Part shown: positions 23,361-31,534 of the stretch, one piece after another
How the letters are laid out: each line of letters begins with the position of its first letter
Numbering within the stretch: the first letter of the stretch is position 1
Origin: Oscillospiraceae bacterium
Lineage (GTDB): Bacteria; Bacillota; Clostridia; Oscillospirales; Oscillospiraceae
Direction: 5' to 3'
Assembly (NCBI GenBank): GCA_020025295.1
Contig: JAHHSJ010000014.1
Location: 1 to 37,734 of the forward strand
DNA: 37,734 nt
Program-made: the position numbers and the translations under genes
Notes under the pieces: model-generated
The model's database searches: none
What the model was told of the DNA's origin: nothing
The model's input: the letters and a program-made list of their open reading frames with translations, nothing else

Positions 23361-25160
23361 TTAGTCTTTGATATTCTCCAAGGGGATCAGATACTGCTCT
23401 CTACGGTTCTTATGCTCCGCCAAATAGGACTGATCGCCGGAGGCATGAAGCTCCGCCAGATAAACATGGTGATTCTTCATGATTGCCTCATTATGACGGC
23501 CCAGCAGCTGCATGGCGATATTGGAACACTGATCTGCGGCACGCTCAAAGTAAGTCAGAGCGTCCATATACACGAGTCCGCTGTCGATGGTGCAGATGCC
23601 GCGGCAGAGCCGATCGGTATGCCGATTCTTCAGTTCCAACACCATATCGTCAATGACTTCCTCCAGCGGTTCAATGCGGCGAGCGGTGGTATCACTTTCC
23701 GTTTCAAGCGCCTCTACCGTCAGTCGGAGGATTTCCAGCACGGCATCGCCCAGCAGATCCATCTCTTTCATGGCGCCTGCGGAGAAGCTATGCTCCGAAT
23801 GAGCCAAATCGCAAGCCATTTCATCAAAATTCGTGGCATAGTCGCCAATGCGCTCCACATCCCGGACGCACTGCATCAGCATATTCAGCTGAATGTTGTC
23901 GCCCTCGGTCTCAATATGAGGTGCCAACTCGATCATATAATTATCGGCAGTATCCGTAAACTGATCGATACGACCCTCGTAGCGCTGAATCTTCTCTGCA
24001 CGCTTGGTATCGTACTTCTTGAACTGCATCAGGCTCAGTCCCACATTATCCTTGGCGGCCTTTGCCATCGTTGCAACGCCACGGGACACCTGTGCCAGAG
24101 CGATGGTGGGAGAAATCATCAGATTCTTGTCCAGAGACGCCATCTCGGGATACAGATCCTCTTCCTCAGGATCGTCCTTCACAATCTTGCAGGCAATCTT
24201 GACCAGCACATTGACAAAGGGCACAAGCACCACTGCCGTGGCGATATTGAACACCGTCTGGAAGTTTGCAATGTCTCCGCTATTGACCACTTTCGTCCAG
24301 AGATCGGGGAATCCGCCCATACGATGCACGATAGTCATGCCGACCATGAACAACACTGTACCCACGCAGTTAAAGACGATATGAACCACACCGGTACGCT
24401 TGGCGTCCTTGGAAGAACCGATGGAGCAGACCAGAGCAGTGGTCACGCAGGTACCGAGGTTAATGCCCATGATAATAGGATAAATCAGATCAAAGGTCAG
24501 GACACCAGTAGAGGACAGTGCCTGCAAAATACCAACCATGGCAGAAGAACTCTGGATAATGACAGTCAGAACCAGACCGGCCAGAATGCCCACCATAGGA
24601 GACTTTGCAAAGTAAGCAAGGATGTTGATGAAGGCCTGAGATTCCGCCAAAGGCTCCACCGCAGCCGTCATAGACAGCAAGCCGGAGAACAAAATGCCAA
24701 AGCCAATAGCGACGCTGCCCACATTTCGGGTGGCCGGCTTATTGATGAACACCAGCAAAATGATGCCGATAATGAGAGCCAGAGGTGCCAGCGTGTCCGG
24801 CTTAAAGAACACAAGCAGCGAACCGCCGGAAGTTTCCAAATCCATCAGACGGATGATCTGAGCCGTAATCGTTGTACCGATATTAGCACCCATCACAATA
24901 CTGACTGCCTGTTTCAGGTTCAGAATACCGGCGCCAATCAGACCGACAGCCAGCACAATTGTTGCCGTAGAGCTCTGAATCACAGCCGTTACCAGAGTAC
25001 CGGTCAGCAATCCCAAAAGAACATTATGAGTCAGCTTTCCAAGTACATTTTTCAGGGCTGTACCGGAGCCCTGCTTCAGGCCATCTCCCATAACCTCCAT
25101 ACCATAGAGGAACATGGCAAGTCCGCCCAGCAGGGAAATTGTTGTTATCACTGCTTGCAT
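23361..25160 (-). CDS. Na+/phosphate cotransporter (NptA/PNaS family) with PhoU-like domain
   Basis: The 599 aa membrane protein has the two inverted PNaS repeats with the QSST-type motifs: VTAVIQSSTATIVLAVGL (about residue 62) and LTVIIQSSSAMVGILQAL (about 205), flanked by GANIGTT and GINLGTC. About nine hydrophobic helices span residues 1-310. The C-terminal 280 residues are a soluble helical PhoU-like region (ERIGDYATNFDEMA, FERAADQCSNIAMQLLGRH). It imports phosphate with Na+, or regulates phosphate. GGAG precedes ATG 25160. Single gene, convergent with the flavoenzyme gene. Confidence 0.92.
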   Translation of the reverse strand: MQAVITTISLLGGLAMFLYGMEVMGDGLKQGSGTALKNVLGKLTHNVLLGLLTGTLVTAVIQSSTATIVLAVGLIGAGILNLKQAVSIVMGANIGTTITAQIIRLMDLETSGGSLLVFFKPDTLAPLALIIGIILLVFINKPATRNVGSVAIGFGILFSGLLSMTAAVEPLAESQAFINILAYFAKSPMVGILAGLVLTVIIQSSSAMVGILQALSSTGVLTFDLIYPIIMGINLGTCVTTALVCSIGSSKDAKRTGVVHIVFNCVGTVLFMVGMTIVHRMGGFPDLWTKVVNSGDIANFQTVFNIATAVVLVPFVNVLVKIACKIVKDDPEEEDLYPEMASLDKNLMISPTIALAQVSRGVATMAKAAKDNVGLSLMQFKKYDTKRAEKIQRYEGRIDQFTDTADNYMIELAPHIETEGDNIQLNMLMQCVRDVERIGDYATNFDEMACDLAHSEHSFSAGAMKEMDLLGDAVLEILRLTVEALETESDTTARRIEPLEEVIDDMVLELKNRHTDRLCRGICTIDSGLVYMDALTYFERAADQCSNIAMQLLGRHNEAIMKNHHVYLAELHASGDQSYLAEHKNRREQYLIPLENIKD

Positions 25161-25254
25161 CCTAACATCTCCATATTTCTAAAAAGAATCATTCATTTTC
25201 AATATCCCAACTGCACATTCACATCATTCGCAACGCACAAGAAAGGCAATTGTA

Positions 25255-25283
25255 ATTATAACGGATTCGACCACATATGACAA
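25255..25283 (-). promoter_or_regulatory. promoter of the Na/Pi cotransporter gene
   Basis: TTGTCA (25278-25283), 17 bp, TATAAT (25255-25260) on the minus strand. It leaves an untranslated leader of about 85 bases in which I see no riboswitch. Confidence 0.8.
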
Positions 25284-25500
25284 GAAGTAACCGTTTATTT
25301 TTTCCATGGCCTGTCTTCCAGAATTTTCTTTTCAGAACTATTTTAAATGTTTTTCTTAAAACAGGGCGAGGTATTGCTTTATTTTATCCTTTTTATTTGA
25401 AATTGCTGATTTCTAAATTTTCCTGCAGTTTTTCCTTAATTTTGCCGTTTTGTTCTATTTTATTCTTTTCACCTGTTATCTTATATAATTCCTGCGCATC
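25284..25500. other. AT-rich spacer, no gene seen
   Basis: A T-rich stretch between the Na/Pi promoter and the LCP terminator. Both flanking genes read on the minus strand. I find no open frame with a ribosome site, repeat or RNA motif. Confidence 0.5.
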
Positions 25501-25544
25501 AAAAAAGCATCAGCCCCTGCTCACACAGGGACTGATGCTTTTCT
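25501..25544 (-). terminator. Rho-independent terminator of the ATPase-LCP operon
   Basis: On the minus strand AAGCATCAGTCCCTG / CAGGGGCTGATGCTT pair with one mismatch around a 4-base loop, followed by TTTTTTG. Confidence 0.9.
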
Positions 25545-25569
25545 TTGCATTTTATAATTTAGAATCTGC

Positions 25570-27282
25570 TTATTCCTGTGCGGGAGGAGGTGCGACGATG
25601 CGCTCATCCCGATACATCTGCTGAATCAGATTCTTTGCCGTATCGACCGTAGCCATATCAGGAACCATAACATAAGCTTTGGAGCTCATAGAGTAGGGCT
25701 TCTTCTTGGCACCGGTTCCGGAAACAGCATAGCTGATGACTTCCCACTCGGCATTGCTGTCAAGCTGATTGCGCACCAGCTCGGCCAGCTTATCATAGGG
25801 CATGGAGGTCTCAAAACAGCCATCCACAGCCTTCATGATGTCCGTATATTTGGCCAGAATATCCGGCGAAATCATCTTGTTGAACATCACCTGAATCAAC
25901 TGCATCTGGTTCCTTGCACGATGAGCATCTCCGTCCGGGTAGGACTTGCGCTCACGGGCAAAGAGCAGAGCCTCGCGACCGTCCAGCACACTGTAACCCT
26001 TATCAAAGTAGATACCCTCAGCGGAGAAGGGATAATCGTTATACACCTTCACGCCGCCGATTGCATCGACAATATCTTCAAAGCCAGAGAAGTTCAGGCG
26101 GAAATAATAGTCAAGATTGATGTCATAGAGCATGGAAATGGTATCCAGACACACATTGATGCCGTAAATACCGGCATGGGTCAATTTATCCGGTACACCG
26201 TTGGAGATGGACAGAGGCACATAGTAGTCTCTGGGGGTGGACAGCAGGAAAATCTGATGGGTCTCCGTGTTCACCGTAGCAATGATATTCACATCACTGT
26301 GGCTCTTGGCAACCAGTCCGGTGCGGCTGTCGATACCGCTGATATACATGGTAAAGACATGATCGCTCTGAGGACCATTTCCGGTATTCTGGCTGTCGAT
26401 CTGCGTTTCAATCCGGACCTGAGTCAACTCACGAATCTCAGAGCGGATGCTCTCATAGCCTTCCGTTTCCTCCAGCATCTGGATGTATGCGTCATTCAGG
26501 ACAATTGCGTCCACCTTACGGCTGCGCAGAGCGGTAATCAACTCCGCCATATCCTCATATTCGGACACCTTAATCTGCTTGTTCAAATCCCGATTGATGT
26601 TATCAATGGATTGATCCACATTTTCCCGGTCCAGCTCAGTCAGAACGCCAAACTTGTAATCCGCGGCTTCTTCCAGACTCTGAGCCTTATCATCTACCCG
26701 GATATACACGCCGATATGAGAAACTTCCGTATTTGCGCCGGTATTATTCTTCACCATGACCACGCCGGTGTAAATAGCATAGCCGCCACACATCAGGAGT
26801 GCAGTTATCAGCACACTGATGATGCAGCCTGCAATAAAGCGACCCTTTTTCCGGTGGTCAATGACCAAGATCGTCACGATAGCCCAAAGCAGAAGCAGCA
26901 GAACCGCCACAGCAACCAGAATCTTCATCGGCAGAAGCTTGGTAGACACAAGGAACACACCAAACGCCGCCGAAACCAGCAGCATAGCAATGGACATCAG
27001 AATACCAACGCCGGTATAGGGAGCAGTTTTTTTCTTGCTCTGGGCCGGACGCTTAGGAGGCGTTCCGCCGGAAGAACCATTCCCGGGTCTGCCCTTTCCG
27101 GAGTTACCATGGTCAGAGGGTCTGGCCTTCCGAGGTTCTCCCCCGTGTTCCGGTCTGGAGGCTGCCTTGGGTTCCCGTCTCACCGAATCCTCACGATGGG
27201 GCTTACGATCTCTGCCGCTCTGAGCGCCGGCGACACGGCTTCCGTTAGAGGAACGCTTGGGTACATATTCTTCTTTGCTCAT
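25570..27282 (-). CDS. LCP (LytR-CpsA-Psr) family glycopolymer ligase
   Basis: This 570 aa protein begins with about 85 residues of basic, Gly/Pro/Ser-rich low-complexity sequence. Three closely spaced membrane helices follow (about 90-190) instead of the single anchor usual in the family. Outside is a region resembling a solute-binding fold (VLTELDRENVDQSIDNINRD, RSRKVDAIVLND), then the LCP domain: DVNIIATVNTETHQIFLLSTPRDYYVPL, the CLDTISMLYDINLDYYFRLNF block, GREALLFARERKSYPDGDAHRARNQ with its conserved arginines. LCP enzymes attach teichoic acid or capsule glycans to the wall. ATG 27282 has AAGGAG eight bases upstream. It starts 5 bp after the ATPase stop. Confidence 0.92.
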   Translation of the reverse strand: MSKEEYVPKRSSNGSRVAGAQSGRDRKPHREDSVRREPKAASRPEHGGEPRKARPSDHGNSGKGRPGNGSSGGTPPKRPAQSKKKTAPYTGVGILMSIAMLLVSAAFGVFLVSTKLLPMKILVAVAVLLLLLWAIVTILVIDHRKKGRFIAGCIISVLITALLMCGGYAIYTGVVMVKNNTGANTEVSHIGVYIRVDDKAQSLEEAADYKFGVLTELDRENVDQSIDNINRDLNKQIKVSEYEDMAELITALRSRKVDAIVLNDAYIQMLEETEGYESIRSEIRELTQVRIETQIDSQNTGNGPQSDHVFTMYISGIDSRTGLVAKSHSDVNIIATVNTETHQIFLLSTPRDYYVPLSISNGVPDKLTHAGIYGINVCLDTISMLYDINLDYYFRLNFSGFEDIVDAIGGVKVYNDYPFSAEGIYFDKGYSVLDGREALLFARERKSYPDGDAHRARNQMQLIQVMFNKMISPDILAKYTDIMKAVDGCFETSMPYDKLAELVRNQLDSNAEWEVISYAVSGTGAKKKPYSMSSKAYVMVPDMATVDTAKNLIQQMYRDERIVAPPPAQE

Positions 27283-27287
27283 GAACA

Positions 27288-29771
27288 TTACTCCTTTTCA
27301 CTATGACGCCCGGCTTTTTTCCCGAAACGAACCATATGTTTTTTCACATGCTGAACCAGCCGATGAATTCCTGTCACCGTTGTATGAGCAGACAGAGAAA
27401 CCTCAAATGCCAGCAGCAGGAACACGACAAGCACCAACCATGCACCGGCACTCATCTTGAGGTTAATTGTAAAGAAGGACTGCATTCCGATTGCGGAAAA
27501 GCAGAACAATCCGACACAAACGCCCATCAGCAGCTTGCGCAGCTGAGTATAGGGCTTGCTGGTACGGTGAACCATCAGCAGGCCGACCACACCGATGACC
27601 AAGGTGCAGATGGTACCCAGTTCCTCCCCTGTCAGGCCGAACACCTGATAGAAGAGCACCACACCGATACAGAGCACCAAATCGCTGAGTGCCGACGGAA
27701 TAGCCCGGTACACCGCATTGGAAAGAAAATGGCCCCGAATCATGGTATTATTCGGTTCCATTGCCATAACAAAAGACGGGATACCGATGGTAACCACGGA
27801 GACCAGCGACATCTGTGCCGCGGAAATGGGATACTGGAAGGTAAACACCAGCGAAATGATCGCCAGGCAAAGAGAGAACAGGTTCTTCACCAGATACAGC
27901 GATGCAGAGCGCTCAATGTTATTGATAATTCTTCTGCCTTCTGCAACGACCGAAGGCATGGAAGAGAAATCGGAATTCATCAGGACGATATGGCTGACCT
28001 GACTTGCTACCGGGCTGCCGGAGGCCATAGCCACCGAGCAATCCGCTTCCTTCAACGCCAGCACATCGTTGACGCCGTCGCCGGTCATGGCAACGGTATG
28101 GCCCGCATTGTGCATGGCACGCACCAGTTTTCGCTTCTGTTCCGGCGTAACACGACCGAAAACAGTGTATTTCAGAGCAGCTTCCTTGATCTGCTCATCG
28201 GTCACAAGGGTTCTGGCATCCACATAGGCGTCCGCATTGGGAATCTCCGCACGAGCCGCCACCTCGGAAACCGTGGTGGGATGGTCACCGGAAATGACCT
28301 TGACGGTAACCCCCTGCTCCGCAAAATAGCGGAAGGTGTTTTTTGCACCCTTGCGGATTTTATTGCCCAGCAGCACCAGCGCCAGAGGCATCACATCGCC
28401 CGCAAGCTCCTCAGTGCCCACCAAACCGTCATAGCCGGCCAGCAGCAGCACACGACAGCCGGTGGCTGCGTACTCTTCGATAACTTCCGCATAATCCGGA
28501 TACTGGTCACCCAGAATCGGTTCCGGAGCGCCCAACAGATAAGACTCGCCCTTTTCAAAGGCCACGCCGCCGTACTTCTTACGGGAAGTAAAGGGCATCA
28601 CCCGGATAGGGGTTCTGCTCGGCGTTTCATGATAGGCTTTTTTCAGTGCAGCCATGGTTTCATTGTCCGCTGCCATAGCTTCTACATAGTCACTGAGGGT
28701 CTGGCGCACTTCTTCCTCCGTCACCATGGAGTCTTCCAGAACCACCATATCCTGAACCAGCATTTCTGCTTCCGTAATGGTGCCGGTTTTATCCACGCAG
28801 AGAGTATCTACCCGAGCCAGCGTCTCGATGCAGCCCATCTCATGCACCAGCGTGTGGCGCTGAGACAGACGCAGCACACCGGCAACCAGTGCCAGCGAAG
28901 TCAGCAGATACAAGCCTTCCGGGATCATACCCACCAGAGAACCCACCGTAGACACCACGCCGGACTGAACGGAATTGCCAAGCACTGCGATCTCCTTAAA
29001 GGCCATCAGGGCACCAAGCGGAATAATCACAATGCCGATGCTCTTTACCAGCAAGGACAGCGAACGCATCATTTCTGACTGGGGCGGCTGCTTCTGTTTT
29101 TTCGCCTGAAGGCTGAGCTGGGACACATAAGAGTCCGCACCCACTGCGGTCAGCCGGGCCAGACAATGGCCGGACACCAGAAACGAGCCGGACATCAGGG
29201 GATCACTGACCACCTTGGGCAGTTCATCTGCCTCACCGGTCAGGAGTGACTCATTGACCAAGCAGTCCCCTTCCACAATCACGGCGTCAGCATAAATCTG
29301 ATCGCCGGCATGGAACACCGCAATATCATCCCGCACCACATCATTGACCGAAATGGTCGTTTCCACACCATCCCGAATCACCGTGGCCTTGGGGGTTGCT
29401 AAAATATTTAATTCATCCAGTTTTTTCTTGCTTCGCAGCTCCTGTATGATTCCGATAAAGATATTGGCAATCACCACGCCCATAAAAGTCAGGTTCTGCC
29501 AAGATCCGACCAAGATCACCGCAACCGCAAGAACAAAAAAGACAAGGTTAAAATAGGTCAGCACATGGGAACGGACAATCTCCGCCACCGACTTGGAGTT
29601 GGACTCCACCGGAGCATTGGAATACCCCTCCGACATACGCATCCTGACCTGTGCTGCGGTCAGGCCCAAACCGGGCTCCGCCTCGATCACAGGCAGCCTA
29701 TGTCTGCGCTGGGGCGCTTCCTGCTTTGCTGATCCTTTCTTTCGTTTTCCTCCGTCTTGTTTCCTGTTCAT
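27288..29771 (-). CDS. CtpE-like cation-transporting P-type ATPase
   Basis: The 827 aa P-type ATPase has all functional blocks: actuator SLLTGEADELPK, M4 motif IPEGL, phosphorylation site VDKTGTIT, nucleotide-binding region, and hinge MTGDGVNDVLALKEADC. Two N-terminal, two central and about six C-terminal membrane helices are visible, and the N-terminal 28 residues are basic. The TGEAD variant (in place of TGES) and PEGL in M4 fit the CtpE subgroup, some members of which move Ca2+; no CPx heavy-metal motif or cysteine-rich N-domain is present. ATG 29771 has GGAG eight bases before it. First gene of an operon with the LCP gene. Confidence 0.92.
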   Translation of the reverse strand: MNRKQDGGKRKKGSAKQEAPQRRHRLPVIEAEPGLGLTAAQVRMRMSEGYSNAPVESNSKSVAEIVRSHVLTYFNLVFFVLAVAVILVGSWQNLTFMGVVIANIFIGIIQELRSKKKLDELNILATPKATVIRDGVETTISVNDVVRDDIAVFHAGDQIYADAVIVEGDCLVNESLLTGEADELPKVVSDPLMSGSFLVSGHCLARLTAVGADSYVSQLSLQAKKQKQPPQSEMMRSLSLLVKSIGIVIIPLGALMAFKEIAVLGNSVQSGVVSTVGSLVGMIPEGLYLLTSLALVAGVLRLSQRHTLVHEMGCIETLARVDTLCVDKTGTITEAEMLVQDMVVLEDSMVTEEEVRQTLSDYVEAMAADNETMAALKKAYHETPSRTPIRVMPFTSRKKYGGVAFEKGESYLLGAPEPILGDQYPDYAEVIEEYAATGCRVLLLAGYDGLVGTEELAGDVMPLALVLLGNKIRKGAKNTFRYFAEQGVTVKVISGDHPTTVSEVAARAEIPNADAYVDARTLVTDEQIKEAALKYTVFGRVTPEQKRKLVRAMHNAGHTVAMTGDGVNDVLALKEADCSVAMASGSPVASQVSHIVLMNSDFSSMPSVVAEGRRIINNIERSASLYLVKNLFSLCLAIISLVFTFQYPISAAQMSLVSVVTIGIPSFVMAMEPNNTMIRGHFLSNAVYRAIPSALSDLVLCIGVVLFYQVFGLTGEELGTICTLVIGVVGLLMVHRTSKPYTQLRKLLMGVCVGLFCFSAIGMQSFFTINLKMSAGAWLVLVVFLLLAFEVSLSAHTTVTGIHRLVQHVKKHMVRFGKKAGRHSEKE

Positions 29772-29822
29772 TGGCACATCTCCATCCGAACCTCTTTTTC
29801 TGCATAGAAACAGACACTAGTT

Positions 29823-29850
29823 ATTTTACCAATACCGGGAAAAATTGCAA
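29823..29850 (-). promoter_or_regulatory. promoter of the ATPase-LCP operon
   Basis: TTGCAA (29845-29850), 16 bp, TAAAAT (29823-29828) on the minus strand. Confidence 0.65.
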
Positions 29851-29890
29851 CCTTTTTTCAGAATCTTAAATAAGTCTGTCGATTTATATC

Positions 29891-29923
29891 CAAAACCGCC
29901 TGCATCCAAAGATGCAGGCGGTT
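29891..29923 (-). terminator. terminator after the cohesin-like gene
   Basis: AACCGCCTGCATC / GATGCAGGCGGTT perfect 13 bp stem with a 4-base loop, followed on the minus strand by TTGG; the T-tract is short but the stem is strong. Confidence 0.8.
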
Positions 29924-29935
29924 CCAGCCGTTCAA

Positions 29936-31519
29936 TTATTCATCCAGATCATCCCAGAAGTCCAGCAGGTCATCTTCCTCCACGGAAGGCTCCTCCTGAC
30001 GAGAAGAACCGGTGTTAGAATCCTCGTAAATATCATCATACGAATCCTCGACAACCACATCATGGCGGCGTCTGGTCACAGCAAAGATGACAATGAAGAG
30101 CAGCAGCTCCACCGCAGCCACAACGATCAGGATCAGCACCAACAGCTTGCTGTGCTTCAGCGCCGCATTATTGGCGTCCAGCTTTTCCTTGGTTTCGTTT
30201 TCCAATGCAGCGAAGGTTTCTGCATTGTACTGAGCGCTCATCATGGATTCCCCTTCCACACAGCGCTGCATGGTACCCTCAACGGTATCATAGCGGTAGA
30301 AGCCAACCTCGCCGTCCCAGTTCATGACATACAACAGCACAAACTCGCTGTCCGGCTCCTCGGAATTCTTCCAGCAAACATAGACATCTTCACCGATGGT
30401 CACGGTAGACTCCTCATAACCGGCCGGAGCGGTCATTTCCTCACCCAAGGGCATCACCGTAAACATCTTCTGTCCGGTGGTCAGGCTGACATAGGGATAG
30501 AACTCGCCGCTGGCTGCGTCCTGCACATAGAACGCACCGGTCGTATTGGCTTCATCCACCAGCCACAGCAGCGTCAGGGGCTTTACCAGACCCACGGCAG
30601 CGGGAACCTCCCGGTCACCGTACTGGATCGTGCCCAGCTCGAAGCCCTCCGGAAGTTCAATTCCCTCCAGATTTTCCGCCACATAAAGCGTGCCGCCGTC
30701 CACAGTCACAGAAACACGGGTGTCCTCCACCGGGGGCTCCGGGATTTCTTCCGGCTTCTCTTCTGGCTTTTCCTCCGGCTTTTCCGGCTTGGCTTCACCC
30801 TCCGGACGGGTGGTATGGATGGTATAGGTCTTGGTGCTGCCGTCCTCGGCGGTCACCGTAATGGTAGTGGTATTTTGACCCACCTTGAGCTTGGTGCCGG
30901 AAATGCTATAACGGGCATTTCCGTCCTTGGTAGAAAGGGACACTCTCAGCTTTTCTGTCCCCGCAGGCACAGAAACAGAATACTCGTACGTATCCGGGCT
31001 GAAGGCCGGGGACAAGCTGCCGGAGCCAACCTTCAGAGAGCTCAGCCGAGCTTCAGAGGAAGCCTGTCTGGGAGGATTGATGGTAACCGTACTCTTACCC
31101 AATCCCGGGGTAAAGGTTTCTGCTTCCACATTAGCAATTTCGCCATAGGTGGCGTTGACCACAGCCGTACCGGCCGCTTTTGCCTTAAATTTAAGGGAGA
31201 AGCTTACCTTCGTCGGGCCTTCCACAGAAAAGTACGACAGCTGAACACTGCCAGAACCACCGTTAACCATAGAGCCTCCACCGCCGCTGCCGGAAACATA
31301 CTCCAAAAGAGAAGTATCATAGCTCAGCGTGGCATCCAAGGAACCGATGCCAGTATCCGAAGTTGCTGAAACACTGATGGTAAAGGTATCACCGACGGTG
31401 ACCGAAGGGTCGCTGAAGGAAATTCGGCCGCCGGCCGCAGCCGCCTGAAAACTGAAGGTGGAAACCAGCGTCACCAGCGTCAGTACAAGGGCAAATGCCC
31501 GTTTGATATGTCGTTTCAT
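29936..31519 (-). CDS. membrane-anchored cohesin-like surface protein
   Basis: The 527 aa protein starts with a signal peptide (KRHIKRAFALVLTLVTLVSTFSFQAAA). A cohesin-like beta-sandwich follows (about 31-150: ISFSDPSVTVGDTFTISVS, SLDATLSYDTSLLEYVSGSG, VSFSLKFKAKAAG). Then come a cadherin-like beta-sandwich (about 155-245: ARLSSLKVGSGSLSPAFSPDT), a PEKPEEKPEEKPEE linker, a domain of unknown type (280-425), a membrane helix (about 456-481) and an acidic cytoplasmic tail. It would sit on the cell surface and could hold dockerin proteins, one of which is encoded 15 bp upstream. The cohesin call is from pattern only and needs structural support. Confidence 0.82.
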   Translation of the reverse strand: MKRHIKRAFALVLTLVTLVSTFSFQAAAAGGRISFSDPSVTVGDTFTISVSATSDTGIGSLDATLSYDTSLLEYVSGSGGGGSMVNGGSGSVQLSYFSVEGPTKVSFSLKFKAKAAGTAVVNATYGEIANVEAETFTPGLGKSTVTINPPRQASSEARLSSLKVGSGSLSPAFSPDTYEYSVSVPAGTEKLRVSLSTKDGNARYSISGTKLKVGQNTTTITVTAEDGSTKTYTIHTTRPEGEAKPEKPEEKPEEKPEEIPEPPVEDTRVSVTVDGGTLYVAENLEGIELPEGFELGTIQYGDREVPAAVGLVKPLTLLWLVDEANTTGAFYVQDAASGEFYPYVSLTTGQKMFTVMPLGEEMTAPAGYEESTVTIGEDVYVCWKNSEEPDSEFVLLYVMNWDGEVGFYRYDTVEGTMQRCVEGESMMSAQYNAETFAALENETKEKLDANNAALKHSKLLVLILIVVAAVELLLFIVIFAVTRRRHDVVVEDSYDDIYEDSNTGSSRQEEPSVEEDDLLDFWDDLDE

Positions 31520-31534
31520 ACTCGTCCTCCGTTG

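Noticed and set aside
23340..25280. Plus-strand open frame of 646 codons opposite the Na/Pi cotransporter
   Set aside because: Rich in His, Gln and Arg with no domain; it is a mirror of a well-supported transporter gene.
27303..29078. Plus-strand open frame of 591 codons opposite the P-type ATPase
   Set aside because: Antisense shadow; composition is unlike a protein and the ATPase motifs on the other strand are complete.
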